Counted from the first letter of the stretch, positions 1 to 8,208 are shown. The stretch is 64,000 bases of DNA from an uncultured Megasphaera sp. (GCA_934202965.1 CAKPYN010000001.1:124001-188000); one strand, 5' to 3'. Notes: generated from the letters alone by a model not told the origin. Numbers and translations: made by a program.

Positions 1-1
1 G

Positions 2-439
2 ATTCAGCCGCAAAGCATTATTCATTCGATGGTGCAGTTTATCGATGGTTCTGTACTGGCTCAACTGGGAATGCCGGATATGCGTCTGCCTATTCAATAT
101 GCGTTTACGTACCCGAATAGACAATCTGTGCGCGGTGCTAAGCCTATTGATTGGAAGATGCTGCAGCATATTGATTTTTATGAACCGGATAATACCAAAT
201 TTCCGTCCCTGCCATTGTCGTATGAAGCAGGAAAAATCGGCGGTACCATGCCTTGCGTGCTGAACGGTGCTAATGAAGTTGCCGTATATGCATTTTTACG
301 AAAAGAAATATCGTTTACGCGTATTTTTGATATTGTACGTACAGTTATGGAAAAACATACTGTATGCCATGAAGTGACGTTAGAAGCCATTCGCTGTGCT
401 GATGCCTGGTCACGGCAGTGCGCTGCGTCTTTACTATAG
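2..439 (+). CDS. dxr: 1-deoxy-D-xylulose-5-phosphate reductoisomerase, C-terminal part
   Basis: This is the C-terminal 145 or so residues of DXR, which converts DXP to MEP with NADPH in the cytosolic non-mevalonate isoprenoid pathway. The open frame runs in from the left edge at base 2, so the gene is cut by the window and the ATG at base 29 is internal. Diagnostic family text is visible near the start (PQSIIHSMVQFIDGS, then LAQLGMPDMRLPIQYA), followed by the conserved NGANEVAV stretch. It ends 15 bp before rseP. Another isoprenoid gene, ispG, follows in the same operon, which supports the call. Confidence 0.95.
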   Translation: MQPQSIIHSMVQFIDGSVLAQLGMPDMRLPIQYAFTYPNRQSVRGAKPIDWKMLQHIDFYEPDNTKFPSLPLSYEAGKIGGTMPCVLNGANEVAVYAFLRKEISFTRIFDIVRTVMEKHTVCHEVTLEAIRCADAWSRQCAASLL

Positions 440-454
440 AAAGGTTGTCATACA

Positions 455-1477
455 GTGGGAATTACAATTGCAGCAACTGTTTTTGTATTTAGTTTAATTG
501 TTTTTGTGCATGAATTTGGCCATTTTATGACTGCCAAATTAACAGGCATGCAAGTAGATGAATTTGCTATTGGATTTGGCCCTAAAATTTACAGCCATCA
601 ATACGGGTCAACGCTATATTCACTGCGAGCAGTACCTCTAGGTGGGTTTAATCGGATTGCCGGCATGACGGAAGAGGAAGAATTAAACGAAAAATCCTTT
701 ATCAACAAGCCGGTTCCTTCTCGATTACTAGTTATTGCAGCCGGAGCTATTATGAATTTTATTTTAGCACTGGTATTAATATGGGGAATTACCTTTGCTG
801 TTGGTACAATGGACGTATCACAGGAACCTGTAGTTGGTTCTGTTATTGCTGGTTCTGCAGCTGAAAAAGCCTCGATGCAGCAGGGCGATCGCATTGTTTC
901 TATCGGCGGCACTGCTATTGATACATGGAGCGACATTTCTAAAGTAGTTGCCAAACACAGTAAGGAAGTCGTACCGGTTGTTATCAAGCGGGATAGTGAA
1001 ACGATAACATTGGACATGATTCCCAAAACAGATGCCCAGTCTAATCGAGCTGTGTTGGGTGTTATGCCAGTCATTACCGAACAATCCCATGGATTTTTTG
1101 AATCTGCAAGCATGGCGGTTTCACGAACCGGAACCATTTGTAAGATGATGCTTGTCGGGTTATATGAAATGGTGACAGGCGCACAAAAAGCGGAAGTCGC
1201 CGGGCCGCTTGGCGTTGCACAACTGGCAGGGCAGGTTGCATCTGTTGGCTTTGTCAATTTGCTGATGTTTACGGCTTTTTTAAGTTTAAATTTGGGAATT
1301 TTAAATTTACTTCCCATTCCTATGTTGGATGGAGGTTATATTATTTTATTGTTGTTAGAAGGTATTACCGGTCGTCGTATGCCTAAACAAGCATTACGCG
1401 TGATCCAAACAGTGGGAATGGTCATTCTTGGAGCATTGTTTATATTTGCGATGTTTCAGGATATTAGTCGTTTTTAG
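455..1477 (+). CDS. rseP: RseP-type site-2 intramembrane zinc metalloprotease
   Basis: This membrane protease of the S2P family cleaves anti-sigma factors or signal-peptide remnants within the membrane. The zinc motif HEFGH lies at residues 19-23 in the first membrane helix. A PDZ domain spans roughly residues 115-195, and the second catalytic motif LDGG lies at about 291-294 in the last third, followed by C-terminal membrane helices. The 340-residue length is usual for Firmicute RasP/YluC. The start is a GTG with a weak AAAGG site upstream. It is co-directional with dxr, ispG and proS, a common order. Which protein it cleaves here cannot be told from the window. Confidence 0.94.
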   Translation: MGITIAATVFVFSLIVFVHEFGHFMTAKLTGMQVDEFAIGFGPKIYSHQYGSTLYSLRAVPLGGFNRIAGMTEEEELNEKSFINKPVPSRLLVIAAGAIMNFILALVLIWGITFAVGTMDVSQEPVVGSVIAGSAAEKASMQQGDRIVSIGGTAIDTWSDISKVVAKHSKEVVPVVIKRDSETITLDMIPKTDAQSNRAVLGVMPVITEQSHGFFESASMAVSRTGTICKMMLVGLYEMVTGAQKAEVAGPLGVAQLAGQVASVGFVNLLMFTAFLSLNLGILNLLPIPMLDGGYIILLLLEGITGRRMPKQALRVIQTVGMVILGALFIFAMFQDISRF

Positions 1478-1488
1478 AAGGGAAAACC

Positions 1489-2556
1489 ATGAAACGCAGA
1501 ATATCATTGCCGGTGCAAGTAGGAAATGTAACGATAGGCGGAACGGCACCTATATCGGTACAGACGATGTCTACCATAAATCCGGCTTATGAAGAAACGG
1601 CGATTGCTGATGCCAAGCGACTCGCGTCTTATGGCGCAGAATTAATTCGCTTTGCTGTACCGGATATGGTTGCCGCAAAAGGATTGAAAGCGGTGGTAGC
1701 AGCTTCACCGGTACCGATTGTGGCGGATATACATTTTGATTATCGATTAGCTTTAGAAGCTGTAGATAGCGGCGTACAGGCTTTGCGCATTAATCCGGGA
1801 AATATTGGTACAGAGGAAAAGGTTATTAAAGTAGTCGAAAAAGTACGACCGAAGCAGATACCCATTCGCATCGGTATTAATACGGGCTCATTGCCAGAAG
1901 ATATTTTAAAGATATATGGTGGTCATCCGACGGCAGCCGGTATGGTAGAAGGGGCGTTACGCCATATTCGGATTTTAGAACGCATGGAATATCGCAACAT
2001 GGTGATTTCACTGAAAGCGTCCAATGTACCGCTTATGATAGAGGCATACAGTGAATTAGCTGAAAAAGTACCATATGCCTTGCATTTAGGCGTAACGGAA
2101 GCTGGCCTTGTTCGTGAAGGCAGCATAAAATCTGCTATCGGTATTGGGACGTTGTTATATCAAGGCATTGGTGACACAATTCGCGTATCTTTAACAGGTG
2201 ATCCGGCAGAAGAAATTAAAGCAGGACAGACTATTTTATCTTCTTTGGGACTGCGCTCATTTGGGCCAACCCTTGTTTCGTGTCCTACTTGCGGGCGAAC
2301 GCAGGTAAATCTGATTTCCCTTGCCAACCAAGTAGAAGAAGCAATTTCTCATCTGACTATACCTATCAAAGTTGCCGTTATGGGCTGCGTAGTCAACGGT
2401 CCGGGTGAAGCTAGGGAAGCTGATTTTGGCATTGCCGGCGGATGTGGCAGCGGTATCGTATTTTCCCATGGGAAGGTTCTTCGAACCGTTCCGGAAGATC
2501 AATTAGTATCCAGTTTACTGGAAGAAATACATAAATCAATTGCAAAGGGGTCTTAA
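1489..2556 (+). CDS. ispG: 4-hydroxy-3-methylbut-2-enyl diphosphate synthase (flavodoxin/ferredoxin)
   Basis: IspG converts the cyclic MEcPP intermediate into HMBPP using a [4Fe-4S] cluster, the penultimate MEP-pathway step. The 355-residue protein opens with the family N-terminus (VGNVTIGG, VQTMST) and holds the conserved RINPGNIG. The cluster cysteines sit in SCPTCGRTQ and in MGCVVNGPGEA. It starts 11 bp after the rseP stop with a purine-rich AGAAGGG site, and its stop lies 4 bp before the proS ATG. Its length matches the short bacterial form, without the large insertion seen in plants. Confidence 0.96.
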   Translation: MKRRISLPVQVGNVTIGGTAPISVQTMSTINPAYEETAIADAKRLASYGAELIRFAVPDMVAAKGLKAVVAASPVPIVADIHFDYRLALEAVDSGVQALRINPGNIGTEEKVIKVVEKVRPKQIPIRIGINTGSLPEDILKIYGGHPTAAGMVEGALRHIRILERMEYRNMVISLKASNVPLMIEAYSELAEKVPYALHLGVTEAGLVREGSIKSAIGIGTLLYQGIGDTIRVSLTGDPAEEIKAGQTILSSLGLRSFGPTLVSCPTCGRTQVNLISLANQVEEAISHLTIPIKVAVMGCVVNGPGEAREADFGIAGGCGSGIVFSHGKVLRTVPEDQLVSSLLEEIHKSIAKGS

Positions 2557-2560
2557 TTAC

Positions 2561-4294
2561 ATGTTAGCATCAAAGTTATATAGTCCAACATTGCGTGAAA
2601 TTCCGGCAGAAGCTGAAATTGCTAGTCATCAATACATGCTGAAAGCAGGTTTGATTCGTAAAAACGGCGGTGGTCTTTATACGTTTTTGCCATTAGGACG
2701 CAAGGTTGTGTTAAAAGTAGAAAACATTGTTCGCGAAGAAATGAATGCGACAGGCGCACAGGAAATCATGATGCCTATTATGCAGCCTTCAGAAATTTGG
2801 CATGAATCGAGCCGTTGGAATGCGTATGGCCCGGAAATGTTCAAATTGGAAGACCGTCATGGCAATCAGTATTGCTTAGGACCTACACATGAAGAATTGA
2901 TTACGACTCTTGTACGCAACGAACTTCGTTCGTATAAACAACTTCCCGTTACGCTTTGGCAAATGCAAAATAAATACCGTGATGAAATTCGTCCGCGGTT
3001 TGGTTTGATGCGCAGCCGTGAATTTGTTATGAAGGATGCCTATTCCTTTGATATGGATGAAGAAGGATTGCATCAAAATTACCAAACCATGTATGATGCG
3101 TATGACCGCATCTTTACGCGGTGTGGTTTGACATTTAAGCCTGTTGAAGCTGACAGCGGTCAAATTGGCGGCAATCATACTCATGAATTCATGGCCTTGG
3201 CAGCAGCTGGTGAAGCTGAAATTGTTTCCTGTTCCCAGTGTGAATATGCTGCAGATATTGAAAAAGCAGTTCCGGGTACCTTAGACATGCCGCAGGAAGA
3301 AGCTAAAGACGTAGAGCTCATTGAAACACCGAATTGTGCAACTATCGAAGATTTAGCAAAATTCCTCGACATTCCTGTAGAAAAAACGATCAAAGCTGTT
3401 GCTTTCACGATTGATAATGAAAAAGTAGTATTATGCATGGTTCGCGGCGATCACGAAGTGAATGATGTTGCTGTACAAAACTTGATTGGTGGTAATGTTA
3501 TTGAACCGGCTACAGAAGATCAGCTCAAAGCCCATGGTTTACAGCCCGGTTATATGAGCCCCATGAATGCGGATAAACCGGATAATGAAACGTTCTTTGT
3601 TGTCGTAGATCCGACAGCGATGAATGTATGCAATGGCGTAACCGGTGCGAATAAGCATGGCTATCATTATAAAAATGTCAATCCGAAATGTGATTTTGCA
3701 GATGTTACAGTTGCCACGATTCGGTTGATGACAGATACAGATGTTTGCCCCCATTGCGGCGCACCTGTTGAGCTTGTTCGCGGCATTGAAGTTGGCCAAG
3801 TATTTGAATTGGGAACTAAATATTCAGAAGCATTGCATGCTACATTCCTCGACAAAAACGGCAAAGCTAAACCGTTCGTCATGGGATGTTATGGTATCGG
3901 CGTAACCCGTACTGTAGCAGCAGCAATTGAACAATACCATGATGATAAAGGCATTATGTGGCCTGTTGCGATTGCTCCATTTGAAGTAGATGTTGTACCT
4001 GTAAGCTCTAAAGATGAAGCGCAAGTACAAATTGCCAATACGTTATATCATCAATTACAACAAGCTCATGTTGATGTTCTCTTAGATGACAGAAATGAAC
4101 GGGCTGGTGTTAAATTTAATGATGCTGATTTAATCGGCTATCCCGTTCGCATTACGGTTGGTAAAAAGAGTGCTACTGAACAGACTGTTGAAATCAAAAT
4201 TCGCCGTACCGGTGAAGAAGAGGTTGTAGCGATTGAACAAGCTGCTGAACGAGTTCAAGCTATCTTAGCAGATTTGCGTGCAAAAAACATGTAA
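2561..4294 (+). CDS. proS: Prolyl-tRNA synthetase, bacterial type with editing domain
   Basis: ProRS charges tRNA(Pro). Class II motifs are visible (motif 2 region RPRFGLMRSREFVMKDAYSF; motif 3 region MGCYGIGVTRTVAAAIEQ). Between them lies the roughly 180-residue INS editing domain that clears misacylated alanyl-tRNA. A C-terminal anticodon-binding domain follows. The ATG at 2561 is chosen because AAAGGGG at 2544-2550 is well spaced for it and the protein then begins MLASKLYSPTLREIP as in homologues. A TTG at 2540 would add seven unlikely residues inside ispG. The length is 577 residues. A hairpin terminator follows. Confidence 0.96.
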   Translation: MLASKLYSPTLREIPAEAEIASHQYMLKAGLIRKNGGGLYTFLPLGRKVVLKVENIVREEMNATGAQEIMMPIMQPSEIWHESSRWNAYGPEMFKLEDRHGNQYCLGPTHEELITTLVRNELRSYKQLPVTLWQMQNKYRDEIRPRFGLMRSREFVMKDAYSFDMDEEGLHQNYQTMYDAYDRIFTRCGLTFKPVEADSGQIGGNHTHEFMALAAAGEAEIVSCSQCEYAADIEKAVPGTLDMPQEEAKDVELIETPNCATIEDLAKFLDIPVEKTIKAVAFTIDNEKVVLCMVRGDHEVNDVAVQNLIGGNVIEPATEDQLKAHGLQPGYMSPMNADKPDNETFFVVVDPTAMNVCNGVTGANKHGYHYKNVNPKCDFADVTVATIRLMTDTDVCPHCGAPVELVRGIEVGQVFELGTKYSEALHATFLDKNGKAKPFVMGCYGIGVTRTVAAAIEQYHDDKGIMWPVAIAPFEVDVVPVSSKDEAQVQIANTLYHQLQQAHVDVLLDDRNERAGVKFNDADLIGYPVRITVGKKSATEQTVEIKIRRTGEEEVVAIEQAAERVQAILADLRAKNM

Positions 4295-4306
4295 TATTTA
4301 AAAATG

Positions 4307-4346
4307 AAAGCGACTATTCCTATTGTTAGGATAGTCGCTCTTTTTG
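4307..4346 (+). terminator. Rho-independent terminator of the dxr-rseP-ispG-proS operon
   Basis: The arms AGCGACTA and TAGTCGCT, extended with one bulge by TCCT/AGGA, enclose a short loop and are followed by CTTTTTG. It sits 12 bp after the proS stop. Confidence 0.88.
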
Positions 4347-4352
4347 TATAAA

Positions 4353-4408
4353 TTTTAATCAAATTCTAATCGAATTCTAATCTTCCTTTAATCTTCCTAT
4401 GCTATAGT
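4353..4408 (+). promoter_or_regulatory. Four phased 11-bp repeats before a -10 box (Pho/OmpR-type promoter candidate)
   Basis: TAATC ends exactly at 4360, 4371, 4382 and 4393, so the repeat period is 11 bp, one helical turn. The last repeat ends 9 bp before TATAGT (4403-4408), which can serve as a -10 box, and there is no proper -35. This is the layout of PhoB/PhoP- or OmpR-class activated promoters, in which the activator replaces the -35 contact. The regulator is not in the window, so its identity is inference. Confidence 0.55.
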
Positions 4409-4451
4409 AGACATATAGAAAAATTTTTTCGAATAAAAGGAGGCAGGTTCT

Positions 4452-5708
4452 ATGAATACATGGGAAGAATGGGAAGCTGCAGCACAGCATCTTTTAGCAA
4501 CAAAACAATGGGAAGCGTGTATAGACCATGCTGACAGCGTAAAAGAAGCAGAGAAAAGAGATAAGAAATATATACGTTCTATAGAACGTATATATACAAC
4601 GTTAATCAGCCAGCCTGGTTATCAAAAAGACGTGCGGGTTATACGTAAGCTGGCACATATGTATTATCGAGAATGTATAACGAGCAAACATAATTTGACG
4701 TTAAAATACGATAAACAGTATTGTGAACAACAAGCCGTACACTATTTTTCTGCATTGCTGCAGCAAGAACGGCAACCGCATGATATATATGCGTACGCAC
4801 AATTACTATATCGTAATGCGAATAATTTTTTACGTACCGATTCGATAGCTGTCAAAAAACGTAAAAAAGAAACAGCCTACGCATTATACGAAGAAGTGAT
4901 ACAAAAAATAGAGGCAGAACCTGTAGATACATATGTTGCATTATATAGTCAAGCTTGTTATGCGTTGGGACGATGTGGTTTAGAACTAGTATCATTATAT
5001 TCCGTATTGTTGTATGAAATGATGTTAGTAACAGATATGCCGCTTACACTTGTTGGAAATAAAGAAAAACATGTAACTAGATTACAACGTATACATTCTT
5101 GCTTAGATACAGTTCGAAAACTAAGCCATATGCCAAGACAGCTGCAACGGTTGACAGATATTCCTACTCATACAATAGCGCATATAAAACCGGAATATGT
5201 GTATTATTTGCTAGGAAAGGCGTTTGATAATGCTTGGCAGTTTGGATTATGTAAAAATAAATACGCAGCGCGGCAATGGGCTGAACGATATTATACATAT
5301 GCTTGTGAAATTCATTATGGCAGGATAACCAGAAAAGAAAGTAAAAAATTTGCTTCATGCCTATATATAGCATTAATTAATTTATATATTCGGCAGAAAG
5401 ATAAAGAAAAATGTATTTATATATGGAAAAAATACCATTTAAGTCAATATATTCCAGTAGGATATCAACGACTTACCGCAATTCGCTGGGCTATTATTGA
5501 CAAACAATATGAAAAAGCACAAGCTATGATAACAGCATATCAGAAAGAAAAAAACTGGCAAGAAGGTTTTTCTGCACAACGTGCTGCAGCATGCTGCTGT
5601 ATACTGGAGGCGCTGCAAGGAAATAGTGACAGCGTATATGCAAAACAGTATTCAGCTAAGCAAGTAAAACTAGTAAAAAAGTTAGCTGAACAATCTCGTT
5701 CAATATAA
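4452..5708 (+). CDS. Uncharacterised all-helical (TPR-like) cytoplasmic protein
   Basis: This 418-residue protein matches no family I recognise. It has no signal peptide or clear membrane span. It is rich in K, Q, Y and A and reads as successive amphipathic helices of the type seen in TPR-like repeat proteins (for example YALYEEVIQKIEAEP and YSQACYALGRCGLELVS). The start has a strong AAAGGAGG site at 4437-4444. ATA isoleucine codons and overall AT content look higher than in the flanking operons, which could mean transfer or fast divergence. It stands alone between two terminators, and the promoter ahead of it carries four phased 11-bp repeats. A scaffold or regulator is plausible but unproven. 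Confidence 0.7.
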   Translation: MNTWEEWEAAAQHLLATKQWEACIDHADSVKEAEKRDKKYIRSIERIYTTLISQPGYQKDVRVIRKLAHMYYRECITSKHNLTLKYDKQYCEQQAVHYFSALLQQERQPHDIYAYAQLLYRNANNFLRTDSIAVKKRKKETAYALYEEVIQKIEAEPVDTYVALYSQACYALGRCGLELVSLYSVLLYEMMLVTDMPLTLVGNKEKHVTRLQRIHSCLDTVRKLSHMPRQLQRLTDIPTHTIAHIKPEYVYYLLGKAFDNAWQFGLCKNKYAARQWAERYYTYACEIHYGRITRKESKKFASCLYIALINLYIRQKDKEKCIYIWKKYHLSQYIPVGYQRLTAIRWAIIDKQYEKAQAMITAYQKEKNWQEGFSAQRAAACCCILEALQGNSDSVYAKQYSAKQVKLVKKLAEQSRSI

Positions 5709-5749
5709 ACACAACCCCCTTAGAGTATCATACTAAGGGGGTTGTGTTT
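5707..5749. terminator. Bidirectional terminator between the orphan helical gene and lexA
   Basis: Perfect 17-bp arms (AAACACAACCCCCTTAG and its complement) flank a 9-nt loop. The A-rich left flank and T-rich right flank let it work for the converging transcripts from both sides. Confidence 0.93.
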
Positions 5750-5756
5750 ATCATAA

Positions 5757-6374
5757 TTAATATTTACGCCATAAACCAATTACTTTACCAAGAATCTGAC
5801 AATTTTTCGTGTAAATCGGATTGTATTCTTCATTTTCCGGTTGTAGGCGAATTGCGTTTTCTTCGTGGTAATATCGTTTTACAGTCGCTTCGTCATCTAA
5901 CAAAGCAACGACAATTTCACCATTTTCAGCAGTTTCCTGTTGTCGCACGATGATAATGTCTCCTTCTAAGATACCGGCATTTTTCATGCTGTCACCTTTT
6001 ACGGTTAGCATAAAACAATCATCATTGCCAACAAAATCCGCCGCAAAAGGATAGACATCTTCAATGCATTCTTCTGCTAAAATGGGAGCTCCTGCACGAA
6101 CTTGCCCAACAAGTGGCAAAGGAACAATTTTTTTAGAGCGCCAAGATCCTTCATCCAACAATTCAATCGTGCGGTTTTTCGTAGGATCCCGGCGAATATA
6201 TCCTAAACTTTCCAAACGATTTAGGTATCCATGTACAGTTGATGTAGAACTTAATCCTACTTCTTTACAAATTTCCCGCACCGATGGGGGATAGCCAAAT
6301 TTATGAACACATTCACGTATATATTCTAATATTTGCCGTTGACGCGTAGTCAAGGTTTTGTCCGTATTTATCAT
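5757..6374 (-). CDS. lexA: LexA SOS repressor/autoprotease
   Basis: LexA represses DNA-damage genes and cleaves itself when stimulated by RecA filaments. The N-terminal winged helix includes TTRQRQILEYI and PSVREICKEVGL. The scissile Ala94-Gly95 bond lies in QVRAGAP, the nucleophile is Ser129 in KGDSMKNAG, and the general base is Lys166 in EATVKRYY. The 205-residue length is normal. The ATG follows a GGAG-type site. An SOS box overlaps its own -35 region, so autoregulation is expected. It is divergent from a LysM gene like B. subtilis yneA, the arrangement found in Bacillus. Confidence 0.97.
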   Translation of the reverse strand: MINTDKTLTTRQRQILEYIRECVHKFGYPPSVREICKEVGLSSTSTVHGYLNRLESLGYIRRDPTKNRTIELLDEGSWRSKKIVPLPLVGQVRAGAPILAEECIEDVYPFAADFVGNDDCFMLTVKGDSMKNAGILEGDIIIVRQQETAENGEIVVALLDDEATVKRYYHEENAIRLQPENEEYNPIYTKNCQILGKVIGLWRKY

Positions 6375-6406
6375 AATAAGTCACCACTCCATATCATTAT
6401 AACTGT

Positions 6407-6435
6407 ATTATACCGTATCTATGTATAAATTTCAA
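6407..6435 (-). promoter_or_regulatory. lexA promoter
   Basis: Read on the minus strand, TTGAAA (6435-6430), a 17-bp spacer and TATAAT (6412-6407) form a sigma-70-type promoter. The SOS box at 6434-6445 overlaps the -35 element. Confidence 0.8.
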
Positions 6436-6445
6436 ACGTTTGTTC
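6434..6445. promoter_or_regulatory. SOS (LexA) box 1
   Basis: AAACGTTTGTTC matches the Gram-positive LexA operator GAAC-N4-GTTC with one base changed. It overlaps the lexA -35 element. Confidence 0.75.
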
Positions 6446-6481
6446 AAAACGTAAAATAAAGAAAATATGTTCGACAATTTA

Positions 6482-6511
6482 TTGACAAGAACGTCTGTTC
6501 GGCGGTATAAT
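6482..6511 (+). promoter_or_regulatory. Promoter of the YneA-like LysM gene
   Basis: TTGACA (6482-6487), an 18-bp spacer and TATAAT (6506-6511) form a near-consensus promoter. A perfect SOS box fills part of the spacer. Confidence 0.85.
6489..6500. promoter_or_regulatory. SOS (LexA) box 2, perfect match
   Basis: GAACGTCTGTTC fits GAAC-N4-GTTC exactly and lies between the -35 and -10 of the LysM gene, so bound LexA would block RNA polymerase. Confidence 0.88.
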
Positions 6512-6523
6512 ATAAGCGTCAAC

Positions 6524-6535
6524 AAACGAATGTTC
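6524..6535. promoter_or_regulatory. SOS (LexA) box 3
   Basis: AAACGAATGTTC fits the LexA operator with one change. It sits just downstream of the LysM gene -10, in the early transcribed region. Confidence 0.72.
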
Positions 6536-6574
6536 TAAAAACATACGTTTATGTTTTGCTGGAGGATGATGTAT

Positions 6575-6907
6575 ATGAAAAAAGAACGAAAAAGAAAATA
6601 TATTGCTGGAAAATATATATTTGCATGCTTGATATTTGCATTGGCTAGTACGCAACTTGGCTGGATATATCATGAAGAACCAGAATATGTTACAATACGC
6701 GTTCAGACGGGAGATACATTGTGGCAATTAGCCGCAGCAACGGCCGATACAGATACGGATATACGATATACGATTCATACGATTATCAACGATAATCATT
6801 TGGCAAACAATGAAGATATTTATCCTGGGCAAGTACTACAAATACCGGTTAAAAAGAATTATAAAGAGCAAGCCAAATTAAATTTACAAGAACGTATATA
6901 TGAATAA
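6575..6907 (+). CDS. yneA: YneA-like SOS-induced cell division suppressor with LysM domain
   Basis: This is a 110-residue protein with a basic N-terminus (MKKERKRKY), one membrane helix (about residues 14-31) and an outside-facing LysM peptidoglycan-binding domain (VQTGDTLWQLA to YPGQVLQIPV). The architecture and the divergent lexA neighbour with SOS boxes match B. subtilis YneA, which delays septation during DNA damage. The ATG at 6575 is chosen because GGAGG at 6561-6565 is properly spaced. In-frame ATGs at 6551, 6566 and 6569 are poorer. The functional name rests mainly on context, since YneA proteins are weakly conserved. Confidence 0.82.
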   Translation: MKKERKRKYIAGKYIFACLIFALASTQLGWIYHEEPEYVTIRVQTGDTLWQLAAATADTDTDIRYTIHTIINDNHLANNEDIYPGQVLQIPVKKNYKEQAKLNLQERIYE

Positions 6908-6960
6908 AAAAGGGGCTGCGACAAAATGAAAAACGTTTCATTAATTTTGTTGCAGCCTTG
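6906..6960 (+). terminator. Terminator after the LysM gene (part of a dispersed repeat)
   Basis: GGCTGCGACAAAAT pairs with ATTTTGTTGCAGCC with one wobble position, enclosing an inner AAACGTTT hairpin. The following T tract is poor. A very similar hairpin lies at 39127-39184. Confidence 0.65.
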
Positions 6961-7080
6961 TTGTCATACTATGTTATCATATCATGTTATATGTATATTT
7001 TATAATATTATCATTCATTTTCTTCAAACTTCAAATAAAAAGAAAGAAATTTTAAAGAAATAATAGAGTGCATGATAGAT
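6906..7080. repeat. Dispersed repeat, copy A (hairpin plus 23-bp conserved block)
   Basis: The hairpin containing ACAAAATGA is followed by a 23-bp block at 7013-7035 (core CTTCAAACTTCAAA) that recurs identically at 39221-39243. The interval between hairpin and block is about 12 bp longer here. It fills most of the 205-bp gap before the integrase and shows no open frame. Confidence 0.6.
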
Positions 7081-7113
7081 GAAAGAAGTATGTGATATCT
7101 CCTATATGTATGA

Positions 7114-8100
7114 TTATTTGTTTTCAGTTATCTTAAAAATGGGATTATCAATCAGCCGGTCTGCTTCATCAATATACCGCCGAACTACAGCTTGTGATTT
7201 ATGACGCGTTTGCCGCATAATGTCTCGTTCTTCCACATGATGCTGTGCAGCTGTTGTAGCAAATCCGTGACGCAAACTATGGGCACCATACTCCTTAGGA
7301 TCCATGCCTACCAAGGCGGCATAATGCTTAACAATTAAAGCAATTGTTTTATCTGAAATTTTTGTTTTTCTAATAGTATGATTTCGTGTAAATCCGCGGA
7401 ATACAGGACCCGATGTAATACCACTGAGATGCAGCCATTCTTTTAGGGCATGAACAGCACATATATTTTTTTCCTGAACAATAGGGATGGCAATTAACTG
7501 CCCTTGATCGAATTGGTCGGTTTTGGATTTACGAAGGGTGAGAAGCATTCCTAAACGGGTAAATTGTATGTCGTTCACTTCCAAATTGGCAATTTCAGAC
7601 CGACGCATGGCACCATAAAACCCTACCAATAAAATAGCTTTGTCGCGGGCTTGCTGCAAGGTATTTCCTTCTAAGTAGGTCATCATTTCTTTTATATCAT
7701 CAAATAAAATAGGTAACTTTCCGTGCTGCATGACACCTTTCATGCGTTTAATACCTCGCAGCGCATTTTTTACAATCGGAAACCGGCAGGGATTATCCTG
7801 CACACCGGCAGCATCAAAATTTTCTGTCAAGGCACTAATCCGACGTGCTACGGTATTTGCTTTCGCATTATCTGCCAAATCATTAATATAGTTTATAATT
7901 GTTTCTGGAATAGCCGGATAGGCAGATACATGATGATATTCACACCATTCGCAAAAATCATTCCAGTCGGATTCATAGGCTCGAATCGTATTATCGGCAC
8001 GGGCGATATAAATACTTTGCCGTGCTTTATCACTTAGTTTTTCATTATTGGCAATAGCTTCTGAACGGCCGATAAAGAAATTATCACGATGTGTTTCCAT
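7114..8100 (-). CDS. Tyrosine recombinase/site-specific integrase (XerC/D-like, no arm-binding domain)
   Basis: This 328-residue DNA breaking-rejoining enzyme has an N-terminal SAM-like core-binding domain (about residues 25-115) and a C-terminal catalytic domain. Catalytic residues are visible: Arg166 in AMRRSE, Lys193 in KSKTD, His274 and Arg277 in HSLRH, His300 in RHKS and the nucleophile Tyr309 in RRYI. The set is complete, so it may be active. An AAAGGAG site precedes the ATG. It lies head-to-tail with a second, unrelated tyrosine integrase. The final 20 residues after Tyr309 are short, as in plasmid and phage forms. Its target site is unknown. Confidence 0.9.
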   Translation of the reverse strand: METHRDNFFIGRSEAIANNEKLSDKARQSIYIARADNTIRAYESDWNDFCEWCEYHHVSAYPAIPETIINYINDLADNAKANTVARRISALTENFDAAGVQDNPCRFPIVKNALRGIKRMKGVMQHGKLPILFDDIKEMMTYLEGNTLQQARDKAILLVGFYGAMRRSEIANLEVNDIQFTRLGMLLTLRKSKTDQFDQGQLIAIPIVQEKNICAVHALKEWLHLSGITSGPVFRGFTRNHTIRKTKISDKTIALIVKHYAALVGMDPKEYGAHSLRHGFATTAAQHHVEERDIMRQTRHKSQAVVRRYIDEADRLIDNPIFKITENK

Positions 8101-8115
8101 TGCTGATACTCCTTT

Positions 8116-8141
8116 GTGTATAAAACATTTGTACTATACAC
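8116..8141. promoter_or_regulatory. Inverted repeat upstream of the first recombinase
   Basis: GTGTATA and TATACAC are separated by 12 bp, centred about 28 bp upstream of the recombinase ATG. It could be an operator for autorepression or a recombinase binding site. Position is the only support. Confidence 0.35.
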
Positions 8142-8208
8142 TCTAACATGAGTGCCATATTTCGTCAAATATAATGATATCGAAATACTGTTTTAAACAT
8201 AGTCATCG

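Noticed and set aside
598..1317. Long minus-strand frame opposite rseP (239 codons)
   Set aside because: It is the antisense shadow of a well-supported gene, with no start signal or family match.
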